A stretch of DNA of 40,966 nucleotides from contig NZ_BCUA01000032.1 of the NCBI RefSeq assembly GCF_001591045.1, forward strand, positions 1-40,966. Direction: 5' to 3'. A model generated the notes under the pieces. The model was not told the DNA's origin and did no database searches. It worked only from the letters and a program-made list of their open reading frames with translations. Of this stretch, positions 22,678-32,093 are shown in pieces (the stretch's first letter is position 1; each line of letters begins with the position of its first letter). The translations under genes were made by a program, and so were the position numbers. The stretch comes from Sphingopyxis granuli NBRC 100800. GTDB lineage: Bacteria; Pseudomonadota; Alphaproteobacteria; Sphingomonadales; Sphingomonadaceae.

Positions 22678-24513
22678 ATGGCGGCGATTTCCGTGCCGGA
22701 CATTCCGGTGCCGTCTGCGGGCTGCGCGCCCTTCGTGCTGCTCGACGATGCGCGCGTCGCGGGTGCAGCGGCGGCGCGATTGTTCCGCGATCCGGTCGAC
22801 CTGCTCGTCGTGCACCGGGCGGAGGCGGTTCCGGCACTGCTCGACGCGCTCGACGACGCGCGGGCGCGCGGTTTGTTCGCGGCGGGTTATCTCGCTTATG
22901 AGGCCGGGCGCGGACTGGCGCCGGCGTGGCGCGGCGCGGTGGGCGAAACCGCCGGCGACCGGCCGCTCGGCTGGTTCGGGCTTTTCGAGCGGGTCGAGCG
23001 GATCGACGCCGACGCGGTGCCGGCGCTGCTTCCCGATCCCGGCGCCAGCTGGGTCGGTCCGCCCGTGCCGCGGCTGTCGCGCGAAGCCTATCTGGCCGCG
23101 GCCCGGCGCGTGCTCGACTTCATCCGTGCCGGCGACATCTATCAGGCCAATCTGACCTTTCGCGCCGACGTGCCGGTGCACGGCAACCCGCTCGCCGCAT
23201 ACGCCCGGCTGCGCCGCTCTGCGCGCGCCGGCTATGGCGGTTTCGTCTGGACCGGCGAGCAGGCGATCGCGTCGCTGTCGCCCGAACTGTTCTTCGCGCT
23301 GCGCGGCGGGCAGGTGATGGCGCGTCCGATGAAGGGCACGGCCGCGCGCCGCCCCGATGCGGACGCCGACGCGCGCGCGCGCCGCGACCTAGCGGAGGAT
23401 CCGAAGCAGCGCGCCGAAAATCTGATGATCGTCGATCTGATCCGCAACGACCTGTCGCGCGTCGCCGCGCCGGGATCGGTCGCGGTGCCCGACCTGTTCC
23501 GGGTCGAAAGCTTTCCGACGATCCACCAGCTCGTCTCCGACGTCGCCGCGCGGCTGCCCGACGGTGTCGGCGCGACCGACGTGCTGCGCGCGGCCTTTCC
23601 CTGCGGGTCGATCACCGGCGCGCCGAAGGTTCGGGCGATGGAGATCATCGACGCGCTGGAAAGCGACGCGCGCGGGGTCTATACCGGGTCGCTCGGCTTC
23701 ATCGAGCCTGGCGGCGATGCCGCCTTCAACGTCGCGATCCGCACGCTGGTCTTTCCGCCCGCGGACGGGTTGCGCGCGGGCGCCATGTGCGCCACGCTGG
23801 GGCTGGGATCGGGAATCGTCGCCGACAGTCGCGCGCCGGAGGAGTGGCGCGAATGTCTGGCCAAGGGGGAATTTGTGGCCGCAGCGGGGGACAGTTTCGA
23901 TCTTCTGGAAACCATGCAGTTCGATCCGGTCGACGGCGTCCAGCGGCTCGAGGGGCACCTCGCGCGGCTGAAGGCGAGCGCCGAGGCGCTGGGGTTCCGC
24001 TTCGACCGGCACGGCGCGCGCAACAGCCTGCAATCGGCGACCTTTCGCCTGCGCCACGCGGCGCGGGTGCGGATGCGCCTCGCGGTGTCGGGCGCGCTCG
24101 CGATCGAGGTGACGTCGCTGCCTCGACTCGCCGAACTGCCGGTGCCGGTCGCGCTGCGGCCCGCGCCGCTGGCGGCGGACGATTTCCGCCTCGCGCACAA
24201 GACCAGCCTTCGCGCGCCCTATGACGAGGCGCGCCGCGACAGCGGCGCGGCCGAGGTGGTGTTCGTCGACGAACCCGGTTTCGTCACCGAGGGGAGCTGG
24301 AGCAACGTCTTCGTCGAGCGCGACGGCGTGCTGCTGACGCCGCCGCTGGCGCTCGGGCTGCTCCCCGGGGTGCTGCGCGCCGAGCTGATCGAAAAAGGGC
24401 GGGCGGTCGAATCGCACCTGCGCGCCGCCGACCTCGAAGGCGGCTTTTTCCTCGGCAATTCGCTGCGCGGGCTGGTCCCGGCGCGGCTGGCCGCGGCGGC
24501 GGATCGTCGATAG
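22678..24513 (+). CDS. pabB: Fused aminodeoxychorismate synthase component I and 4-amino-4-deoxychorismate lyase
   Basis: This 611-residue fusion makes p-aminobenzoate for folate. The N-terminal part (about 1-400) is PabB: it has IRAGDIYQANLTFR, PELFFALRGGQV, MKGTAARRPDAD, and FPCGSITGAPKVRAMEIIDALE, the chorismate-binding signature. The C-terminal part (about 420-611) is a PabC-type PLP fold, with FLGNSLRGLVPARL near its end. The glutaminase PabA is not next door. Fused PabB-PabC proteins are known in several alphaproteobacteria. The ATG at 22678 has a weak CAGG site; the open frame extends further upstream but overlaps the preceding gene. Confidence 0.92.
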   Translation: MAAISVPDIPVPSAGCAPFVLLDDARVAGAAAARLFRDPVDLLVVHRAEAVPALLDALDDARARGLFAAGYLAYEAGRGLAPAWRGAVGETAGDRPLGWFGLFERVERIDADAVPALLPDPGASWVGPPVPRLSREAYLAAARRVLDFIRAGDIYQANLTFRADVPVHGNPLAAYARLRRSARAGYGGFVWTGEQAIASLSPELFFALRGGQVMARPMKGTAARRPDADADARARRDLAEDPKQRAENLMIVDLIRNDLSRVAAPGSVAVPDLFRVESFPTIHQLVSDVAARLPDGVGATDVLRAAFPCGSITGAPKVRAMEIIDALESDARGVYTGSLGFIEPGGDAAFNVAIRTLVFPPADGLRAGAMCATLGLGSGIVADSRAPEEWRECLAKGEFVAAAGDSFDLLETMQFDPVDGVQRLEGHLARLKASAEALGFRFDRHGARNSLQSATFRLRHAARVRMRLAVSGALAIEVTSLPRLAELPVPVALRPAPLAADDFRLAHKTSLRAPYDEARRDSGAAEVVFVDEPGFVTEGSWSNVFVERDGVLLTPPLALGLLPGVLRAELIEKGRAVESHLRAADLEGGFFLGNSLRGLVPARLAAAADRR

Positions 24514-24645
24514 CCGCGGCTTCGCCCGGCATAGGGAAATTATCCGGCTCCCGGCTTGCGCATTGCGGGCGAAGGCTTTAGGCGCGGCCCCGCGCATTTC
24601 CTGTTCCTTCGCCCTGTTTCCCGCGCTGTTCGAGGACGTGTTTTC

Positions 24646-25857
24646 ATGACGCTGAAGCCGCATCTTTCCGCCGCCCTGGGCCGCATCCAGCCTTCGGCCA
24701 CGCTCGCGATGACCGCGCGCGTGACCCGGCTGAAAGCCGAGGGTGTCGACGTGATCGGCCTGTCGGCGGGCGAGCCCGATTTCGACACGCCCGACTTCGT
24801 CAAGGAGGCGGCGATCGCCGCGATCCGGGCGGGCCAGACCAAATATACGCTGGTCGACGGCACCGTCGCGCTCAAGGAGGCGATCCGCGGCAAGTTCCGC
24901 CGCGACAACGGCCTCGACTATGGGCTCGACCAGATCACGGTCAACGTCGGCGGCAAGCATACGCTGTTCAACGCGCTCGTCGCGACGGTCGATGCGGGCG
25001 ACGAGGTGGTGATCCCCGCGCCTTACTGGGTCAGCTATCCCGACATCGTCGCCTTCGCCGGCGGCACGCCGGTGTTCATCGCGGCGTCGGCGGCGCAGCA
25101 TTACAAGATCACCCCCGCGCAGCTCGATCAGGCGATCACGCCGAAGACGCGCTGGGTCATCTTCAACTCGCCGTCGAACCCGTCGGGCGCCGCCTATTCG
25201 CCCGAGGAACTCGACGCGATCGGCGAGGTGATCCGCCGCCACCCGCAGGTGATGGTGATGTGCGACGACATGTACGAGCATGTCTGGTACGCCGATTTCG
25301 CCTTCTCGACGCTGGCGCAGCGCTGCCCCGACCTGATCGACCGCATCCTGACCGTCAACGGCTGTTCGAAGGCCTATGCGATGACCGGCTGGCGCATCGG
25401 GTTCGCGGGCGGTCCCGCCTGGCTGGTCAAGGCGATCGGCAAGCTGCAGTCGCAATCGACGTCGAACCCCTGTTCGATCGCGCAGGCGGCGGCAACGGCA
25501 GCGCTCGGCGGGCCGCAGCAGTTCCTCGACGACCGCAACGCCGCCTTCCGCAAGCGCCGCGACATGGTGGTCGCGATGCTCAACGACGCGCCGGGGCTGA
25601 ACTGCCCGGTCCCCGACGGCGCCTTCTATGTCTATCCCGACGCGAGCGGCTGCATCGGCAAGAAGACGCCCTCGGGCCATGTGATCGACAGCGACGAGGC
25701 GCTGATCGACTATTTCCTCGACAGCGCGCGCGTTGCGGCGGTGCATGGCGGCGCGTTCGGCCTGTCACCGGCGTTCCGCGTCTCCTATGCGACGTCGGAG
25801 GCGGTGCTCAAGGAGGCGTGCGTCCGCATCCAGCAGGCCTGCGCCGCGCTGAGCTGA
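24646..25857 (+). CDS. aatA: Aspartate aminotransferase, class I PLP-dependent
   Basis: This 403-residue cytosolic enzyme transfers amino groups between aspartate and 2-oxoglutarate; the I-beta subgroup typical of alphaproteobacteria is likely. Motifs are SAGEPDFDTPDFV, PYWVSYPDIV, NSPSNPSG, and the PLP lysine in NGCSKAYAMTGWRIG. The C-terminal arginine in SPAFRVSYAT binds the substrate carboxylate. The start at 24646 has GAGGA about ten bases upstream; an in-frame start 30 codons earlier has no such site. Prephenate is a possible alternative amino acceptor in this subgroup. No operon partner is seen. Confidence 0.95.
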   Translation: MTLKPHLSAALGRIQPSATLAMTARVTRLKAEGVDVIGLSAGEPDFDTPDFVKEAAIAAIRAGQTKYTLVDGTVALKEAIRGKFRRDNGLDYGLDQITVNVGGKHTLFNALVATVDAGDEVVIPAPYWVSYPDIVAFAGGTPVFIAASAAQHYKITPAQLDQAITPKTRWVIFNSPSNPSGAAYSPEELDAIGEVIRRHPQVMVMCDDMYEHVWYADFAFSTLAQRCPDLIDRILTVNGCSKAYAMTGWRIGFAGGPAWLVKAIGKLQSQSTSNPCSIAQAAATAALGGPQQFLDDRNAAFRKRRDMVVAMLNDAPGLNCPVPDGAFYVYPDASGCIGKKTPSGHVIDSDEALIDYFLDSARVAAVHGGAFGLSPAFRVSYATSEAVLKEACVRIQQACAALS

Positions 25858-25936
25858 CCCGCGCCGCGCCGGCGCACTCGGCCGTGAACCGCGGACGAAT
25901 GGCCGGTTCACGCCTTGCTAACCTTGTCGCGCTAGG

Positions 25937-25950
25937 GTGACGCCCGTCAC
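25937..25950. promoter_or_regulatory. GTGACG-CC-CGTCAC palindrome upstream of the 35-residue gene
   Basis: Perfect 6-base arms around a 2-base centre, about 85 bases upstream of the small ORF start. Position and symmetry fit an operator. The regulator is not identified. Confidence 0.35.
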
Positions 25951-26033
25951 TGCACGGCTGGCCGGGGGCGCACCATAACGTCGGTGAAACAACGAAGAAC
26001 AGACCGACGACGAAACAAGACAAAGAGGCTCCC

Positions 26034-26141
26034 ATGATTTCGATTCTCCGCTCCGACTGGTTCCTGAAGCTGATGGCCGGATTCACGGTCGGCGGGCTTT
26101 ACGTGATGTTCCAGCAACCGGCGCTGGCCTTCGCGCTCTGA
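26034..26141 (+). CDS. 35-residue putative single-span membrane protein
   Basis: A short ORF, below usual gene-calling length, begins with an ATG preceded by AAAGAGG. The product starts MISILRSDWF and has a hydrophobic stretch of about 20 residues (residues 11-31, including LMAGFTVGGLYVMF), so one inner-membrane helix is likely. It is followed by a GCCGC/GCGGC stem-loop (about 26150-26165). The 5' region has a perfect palindrome. No homologue is recalled. Coding is supported by the ribosome site, the membrane pattern and the isolated position; a chance ORF remains possible. The stretch from 26142 to 26349 holds only short stem-loops. Confidence 0.55.
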   Translation: MISILRSDWFLKLMAGFTVGGLYVMFQQPALAFAL

Positions 26142-26349
26142 CGCCGCGCCGCCGCACCCCTGCGGCACTGGAATTGGTCCCGCCGCTCTTGTGCGGGCGA
26201 TCCCCACTCCCCAGATCGGACGGGTTCCGCCGCTTGTCGCGGCAGACGAATCGTTCGTCGCAAATCGCTGGCCAGTCCGGCGCCCGTGCGGGACGAACGG
26301 TCCCGGCCAACGGGTCGGGACGATAGAGGGTCGCAGTCGCGGGGTTTGA

Positions 26350-27495
26350 ATGAAGGTTCAGTTTTCGGGCAGGTCGCTGCTCGGCATGACAATCGGCTCG
26401 GTCCTGCTTGCCGGATGCGTGAGCAGCACCGCGCTGGTGCCGCCGCCGCGTCAGCAGCCGGCCGCGCACGGCGAAGCGGGCGCCGTCACCGTCCCGATCG
26501 GTCCGCCGGTCCGCCCGTCGACCGCGCCGCCGCCGCCGCGCGGCACGCTCGATCCCGGTTTCCGCCGCCCGCCGCCCGGTCTCGACGATCGCATCGCCTC
26601 GCTGTGGCGTGCCTTTCCCGGCAAGACGGGGATTGCGATCCAGCGCGTCGACGGCGAATGGGCGCTGGCGCAGCGCGGCGGCGACCTGTTCCCGCAACAG
26701 AGCGTGTCGAAGCTGTGGGTGGCGCTGACGGTGCTCGATGCGGTCGACGCCGGCCGGATCAGCCTCGACCAGATGGTCCGCATCGGGCCCGAGGACCTGA
26801 CCCTGTTCCATCAGCCGCTCGCCGCGCGCGTCCGCGCCGAGGGGGCGGTGACGATGAGCGTGCGCGATCTCATCGAAACCGCGATCACGCACAGCGACAA
26901 TACCGCGAACGATAGCCTGCTGCGCACCGTCGGCGGGCCGAAGGCGGTGCGCGCCTTCATCGCCGACAAGGGGCTGGGCGCGATCCGCTTCGGCCCCGGC
27001 GAACGGCTGTTGCAGAGCGCGACCGCCGGGCTGAGCTGGCAGCAGAGCTATTCGGTCGGCCGCAATTTCCAGGCCGCGCGCTCGGCGCTGCCGGCCGCGA
27101 AGCGCCGGACGGCGATGGACAATTATCTGGCCGACCCGATCGACGGCGCCAGCCCCGCCGCGATCGCCAGCGCGCTGACGCGGCTCGCGCGCGGGACCTT
27201 GCTGTCGCCGGCCTCGACCGAATATCTGCTCGGCGTGATGAGCCGCACCCGCAGCGGCCCGAAACGGTTGAAGGCGGGGTTGCCGGACGGCTGGCAGTTC
27301 CTGCACAAGACGGGGACTGGGCAGGACCTGAACGGCATGACCGCCGGTTACAACGACATCGGCATCGCGACGGCCCCCGACGGCACGCGCTATGCGATCG
27401 TCGTGATGTTGGGCAACACCACCGCATCGATCCCCGCGCGCATGGCGCTGATGCAGGCGGTGTCGGGCGCCGTCGCCGAATTCCACGGACGATAG
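26350..27495 (+). CDS. Class A beta-lactamase-like serine hydrolase lipoprotein
   Basis: This 381-residue protein has a lipoprotein signal (LLAGC, lipidated C23), a Pro-rich linker to about residue 78, and a class A serine beta-lactamase fold. The active-site serine motif is S118-V-S-K121, then S182-D-N184, and K320-T-G322. The general base region of class A enzymes (ExxLN) has E218-R-L-L-Q222 in the best alignment, followed by about 34 extra residues before the conserved D-x-x-x-P (D265-P269). It may be a beta-lactamase or a relative acting on cell-wall peptides; resistance should not be assumed. Start supported by the signal sequence. Confidence 0.85.
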   Translation: MKVQFSGRSLLGMTIGSVLLAGCVSSTALVPPPRQQPAAHGEAGAVTVPIGPPVRPSTAPPPPRGTLDPGFRRPPPGLDDRIASLWRAFPGKTGIAIQRVDGEWALAQRGGDLFPQQSVSKLWVALTVLDAVDAGRISLDQMVRIGPEDLTLFHQPLAARVRAEGAVTMSVRDLIETAITHSDNTANDSLLRTVGGPKAVRAFIADKGLGAIRFGPGERLLQSATAGLSWQQSYSVGRNFQAARSALPAAKRRTAMDNYLADPIDGASPAAIASALTRLARGTLLSPASTEYLLGVMSRTRSGPKRLKAGLPDGWQFLHKTGTGQDLNGMTAGYNDIGIATAPDGTRYAIVVMLGNTTASIPARMALMQAVSGAVAEFHGR

Positions 27496-27497
27496 CT

Positions 27498-27514
27498 CCG
27501 CTCGATACGAGCGG
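27498..27514 (+). terminator. Stem-loop after the beta-lactamase-like gene
   Basis: CCGCTCG pairs with CGAGCGG around the 3-base loop ATA, 2 bases after the stop codon. A G-run follows rather than a T-run, so termination would be weak or Rho-dependent. Confidence 0.4.
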
Positions 27515-27598
27515 GGGACGGACCGGACAGGCGCACGATGCCGGGGGGGGCGTGCGAATAGCGTTTGGGCGGCGGGAATTTTCGACTATGGGCCGCGC

Positions 27599-27913
27599 AT
27601 GAAAAGCTGCTCCGTCCTTCCCCTTCTCGTCCTGTCGCTGGCGCTCGCGGGCTGCGCGACGCCCGAGACGCGGCTGCGCACCGGGCTGCGCGACGCGGGT
27701 CTGTCGCAGGCGATGGCGATGTGCATGGCCGACCGCATGGTCGACCGGCTGTCGCTGGTCCAGCTTCGCCGCCTGTCCGCCCTCGGCAGCCTCCGCGACA
27801 AGCGCGTGACCGACCTGTCGCTCGACCAGTTCCTGCACAAGGTGCGCGCGCTGAAGGATGCCGAGATACTGGCGGTGACGACCAGCTCGGCGGCGGTCTG
27901 CGCGCTGCGCTGA
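27599..27913 (+). CDS. Small lipoprotein
   Basis: This 104-residue protein has a clear lipoprotein signal with the lipobox LALAGC (C19). The mature part is mostly helical and rich in Leu, Arg and Met, with [20 protein letters not shown] and [13 protein letters not shown]. Three further cysteines include one in the last few residues. No known family. The ribosome site is poor, but the signal sequence and the codon pattern support the frame. It stands between the beta-lactamase-like gene and sucC on the same strand; gaps of about 100 and 125 bases leave room for separate promoters. Likely anchored to the outer or inner membrane facing the periplasm. Confidence 0.75.
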   Translation: MKSCSVLPLLVLSLALAGCATPETRLRTGLRDAGLSQAMAMCMADRMVDRLSLVQLRRLSALGSLRDKRVTDLSLDQFLHKVRALKDAEILAVTTSSAAVCALR

Positions 27914-28038
27914 CGACCCGGCCCGCTTTCGGTGCGCCAAGAATTTCTGGACGTGGCAGGGGTAGCCTTGCCGCGCAACTTGTGCTTATGCGGCCGCGAT
28001 CATCTCCTCTTCCAGAGTCGAAAGGGCCGGCAGATCCC

Positions 28039-29247
<1,209 letters not shown>

Positions 29248-29256
29248 CGCCGAAAT

Positions 29257-29406
29257 CCTCTCCCCTTGGGGGAGAGGATAGGGAGACTTGGTCCGTCAGG
29301 ACCTAGTCGGACTTGGAGAGGGTCCGCGAGCTTTCATGCCCTCACCCAGCTACGACTAGGCAGCAAGCTGCCAAGTCTGCGCAACCCTCTCCCCCAAGGG
29401 GAGAGG
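29257..29406. repeat. Long inverted repeat, cctctccccttggg type
   Basis: The 21-base ends at 29257-29277 and 29386-29406 are exact reverse complements, and each contains the near-palindrome CTCTCCCCTTGGGGGAGAG. Between them are further partial matches such as ACTTGG and CCAAGT. It follows the sucC stop by 9 bases, so it may act as the sucC terminator. This is a common sphingomonad intergenic element. Confidence 0.85.
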
Positions 29407-29413
29407 GGAAGAC

Positions 29414-29437
29414 ATTGACGTTTACGTAAACGCCAAT
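29414..29437 (+). promoter_or_regulatory. Palindromic operator, LiuR-like, over the etfBA promoter
   Basis: ATTGACGTTTAC is followed directly by GTAAACGCCAAT: a 24-base palindrome with one mismatched pair, and a perfect 14-base core CGTTTACGTAAACG. It includes TTGACG (29415-29420) as a possible -35 and reaches to TATGGC (29438-29443, 17 bases later) as -10. As I recall, LiuR (MerR family) sites in proteobacterial fatty-acid and branched-chain amino acid catabolism genes have this form, and ETF genes are frequent targets. No liuR gene is in the window. Confidence 0.6.
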
Positions 29438-29477
29438 TATGGCGCGGTGCACAATTTTTGAGAGGAGCTGGAAAGCG

Positions 29478-30227
29478 ATGAAGATCCTCGTCCCCGTGAA
29501 GCGGGTGCTCGATTACAACGTGAAGCCGCGGGTGAAGGCCGACGGCACGGGCGTTGACCTGGCGAATGTGAAGATGTCGATGAACCCGTTCGACGAGATC
29601 GGGGTCGAGGAAGCGATCCGCCTCAAGGAAAAGGGCGTCGCGACCGAGATCATCGCCGTCAGCGTCGGCCCGGCGAAGGCGCAGGAAACGCTGCGCACCG
29701 CGCTCGCGATGGGCGCCGACCGCGCGATCCTGGTGCAGACCGACGACGAGGTCGAACCGCTCGCGCTCGCCAAGATTTTCAAGGCGATCGCCGATGCCGA
29801 ACAGCCGGGTCTCGTGATCCTCGGCAAGCAGGCGATCGACGGCGACAACAACCAGACCGGGCAGATGCTCGCCGCGCTCACCGGCTGGGCGCAGGGCACC
29901 TTTGCCAGCGCGGTCAACGTCGAGGGCGATCATGTCAGCGTGACGCGCGAAGTCGACGGCGGTCTCGAGACGGTGAAGCTGAAGCTCCCCGCGATCGTCA
30001 CCACCGACCTTCGTCTGAACGAGCCGCGCTATGCGTCGCTGCCGAACATCATGAAGGCGAAGTCGAAGCCGCTCGATACCAAGTCGCCCGCCGATTACGG
30101 CGTCGACACCGCGCCGCGCGTCAAGACGGTCAAGGTCTCCGAACCGCCCGTCCGCTCGGCCGGCGTCAAGGTCGCCGACGTCGACGAACTGGTCGCCAAG
30201 CTCAAGGCCATGGGCGTCCACAGCTAA
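29478..30227 (+). CDS. etfB: Electron transfer flavoprotein beta subunit
   Basis: EtfB forms with EtfA the soluble FAD- and AMP-containing carrier that takes electrons from acyl-CoA dehydrogenases to ETF-ubiquinone oxidoreductase. The 249-residue protein begins [20 protein letters not shown], has [18 protein letters not shown], the AMP-binding region [10 protein letters not shown], and the recognition-loop region [24 protein letters not shown] lies about ten bases before the ATG at 29478; an earlier in-frame ATG lies in the leader. etfA follows after 28 bases. The palindrome at 29414-29437 probably controls the pair. Confidence 0.97.
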   Translation: MKILVPVKRVLDYNVKPRVKADGTGVDLANVKMSMNPFDEIGVEEAIRLKEKGVATEIIAVSVGPAKAQETLRTALAMGADRAILVQTDDEVEPLALAKIFKAIADAEQPGLVILGKQAIDGDNNQTGQMLAALTGWAQGTFASAVNVEGDHVSVTREVDGGLETVKLKLPAIVTTDLRLNEPRYASLPNIMKAKSKPLDTKSPADYGVDTAPRVKTVKVSEPPVRSAGVKVADVDELVAKLKAMGVHS

Positions 30228-30255
30228 CACCCACGGATCAGAAGGAACGCAAGAG

Positions 30256-31185
30256 ATGAAAACTCTGGTTTGGGTCGAACATGACGGTTCGTCGGTCAAG
30301 GACGCCACGCTCGCGGCCGTGACCGCCGCTTCGAAGCTCGGCGAAGTCCACCTGCTCGTCGCGGGCGAAGGCGTCGATGGCGTTGCCAAGGCGGCGGCCG
30401 AAATCGCGGGCGTGCAGAAGGTGCATGTCGCCGACAACGCCGCCTTCGCGCACAACCTGCCCGAAAATGTCGCGCCGCTCGTCGCCGAGTTGATGGCGAA
30501 CCACGACGCGTTCGTCGTCCCCGCGACGACCACCGGCAAGAATATCGCGCCGCGCGTCGCCGCGCTGCTCGACGTGATGCAGATTTCGGAAGTGCTGTCG
30601 GTCGAAGGGCCGAAGACCTTCACCCGTCCGATCTACGCCGGCAACGCCATCGCGACCGTCGAATCGTCGGATGCGAAGCTGGTCGTCACCGTCCGCGGCA
30701 CCGCCTTCGAAAAGGCCGCCGCGACCGGCGGTTCGGGCACGGTGGAAGCCGTCTCGGCGGGCGGCGACGCCGGCCTGTCGAGCTTCGTCGGCGCCGAGAT
30801 CGCCAAGCAGGATCGCCCCGAGCTCACCTCGGCGAAGATCATCGTCTCGGGCGGCCGCGCGCTGGGGTCGAGCGAGAAATATCAGGAAGTGATCGTCCCG
30901 CTCGCCGACAAGCTCGGCGCCGCGCTCGGCGCCAGCCGCGCCGCGGTCGATGCGGGCTATGTCCCCAACGACTATCAGGTCGGCCAGACCGGCAAGATCG
31001 TCGCGCCGGAGGTCTATTTCGCGATCGGCATCTCGGGCGCGATCCAGCACCTCGCCGGCATGAAGGACAGCAAGACCATCGTCGCGATCAACAAGGACGA
31101 GGACGCCCCGATCTTCCAGATCGCCGACCTCGGCCTCGTCGCCGACCTCTTCAACGCCGTGCCCGAACTCACCGGCAAGATCTGA
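30256..31185 (+). CDS. etfA: Electron transfer flavoprotein alpha subunit
   Basis: EtfA binds FAD and pairs with EtfB. The 309-residue protein starts [19 protein letters not shown] and has the C-terminal FAD motif region [50 protein letters not shown], of which the last [23 protein letters not shown] is typical. AAGGA precedes the ATG at good distance. It is the second gene of the operon, and a strong terminator lies after it, so the downstream hydratase probably gets only read-through. Confidence 0.97.
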   Translation: MKTLVWVEHDGSSVKDATLAAVTAASKLGEVHLLVAGEGVDGVAKAAAEIAGVQKVHVADNAAFAHNLPENVAPLVAELMANHDAFVVPATTTGKNIAPRVAALLDVMQISEVLSVEGPKTFTRPIYAGNAIATVESSDAKLVVTVRGTAFEKAAATGGSGTVEAVSAGGDAGLSSFVGAEIAKQDRPELTSAKIIVSGGRALGSSEKYQEVIVPLADKLGAALGASRAAVDAGYVPNDYQVGQTGKIVAPEVYFAIGISGAIQHLAGMKDSKTIVAINKDEDAPIFQIADLGLVADLFNAVPELTGKI

Positions 31186-31211
31186 ATTCAGATCGCATGG
31201 CATGAACGGAA

Positions 31212-31246
31212 AAAGGGCGGCCCGCAAACGGCCGCCCTTTCTTTTT
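31212..31246 (+). terminator. Strong Rho-independent terminator after etfA
   Basis: AAAGGGCGGCC (31212-31222) pairs with GGCCGCCCTTT (31230-31240) around a 7-base loop and is followed by CTTTTT. It ends only 11 bases before the chosen start of the next gene. Confidence 0.85.
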
Positions 31247-31257
31247 GGGAGAAGATG

Positions 31258-32040
31258 ATGTCCCTCGTCCTCGTCACCCGCGACGATGCCGTCGCCACCG
31301 TCACGCTCAACCGGCCCGAGGCGATGAATGCACTGTCGCGAGCGCTGCGAGCCGAGTTCGCCGCCGCGATGCGCGGGCTTGCCGCCGATGACGGCATCCG
31401 CGCGATCGTGCTGACCGGCGCGGGCGAGCGGGCGTTCACCGCGGGGCTCGACCTCAAGGAACTGGGTGCCGACACCGGTAACCTCGGCGCCGCCAACGCC
31501 GAAGGCGCCGACGAAAATCCCGTGAAGGCGATCGAACTGTGCCCGCAGCCGGTGATCGGCGCGATCAACGGGGTCGCGATCACCGGCGGGTTCGAGGTGG
31601 CGCTCGCCTGCGACATGTTGATCGCCTCGACCAACGCGCGCTTCGCCGACACCCACGCGCGCGTCGGGGTGATGCCGGGCTGGGGCCTGTCGCAGAAGCT
31701 GTCGCGCCTGATCGGCCTCGGCCGCGCCAAGGAACTGTCGCTCACCGGCAATTTCCTGGGGGCGGAGGCGGCGCGCGACTGGGGTCTGGTGAACCGCGTC
31801 GTCGCGCCCGCGGACCTGCTGCCCGCCGCGCAGGCGCTCGCACGCGACATCGCGAGCGCCGACCCCGCGATGGTGCGCGCCTACAGGGCGCTGATCGACG
31901 ACGGCTATGCGCTGCCCTACGGCGAGGCGCTGGCGCTCGAACATGCGCGCTCGTCGGCGGCGAACCGCACGGTCAGCGCCGACGCGGTCGAGGCGCGGCG
32001 CCTGGCGGTGATGAAGCGCGGGCGCGAACGCGCCGGCTGA
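31258..32040 (+). CDS. Enoyl-CoA hydratase/isomerase family protein
   Basis: This 260-residue crotonase-fold protein would act on acyl-CoA double bonds. The oxyanion-hole segments AGLDLKELG and INGVAITGGFE are present. At the usual first catalytic glutamate (QPEI in classical hydratases) this protein has DTHA, and the second glutamate is kept in AKELSLTG. So it may be an isomerase, a hydratase of another type, or another crotonase. GGGAG lies six bases before the ATG at 31258; an ATG one codon earlier is also possible. The gene comes right after the etfBA terminator and before an APH-like gene. Confidence 0.9.
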   Translation: MSLVLVTRDDAVATVTLNRPEAMNALSRALRAEFAAAMRGLAADDGIRAIVLTGAGERAFTAGLDLKELGADTGNLGAANAEGADENPVKAIELCPQPVIGAINGVAITGGFEVALACDMLIASTNARFADTHARVGVMPGWGLSQKLSRLIGLGRAKELSLTGNFLGAEAARDWGLVNRVVAPADLLPAAQALARDIASADPAMVRAYRALIDDGYALPYGEALALEHARSSAANRTVSADAVEARRLAVMKRGRERAG

Positions 32041-32093
32041 TCCGCGGGCGATTCGCGCTTGCCCACCGCAAAAATCCTTAGCAAGGTTAAGTA

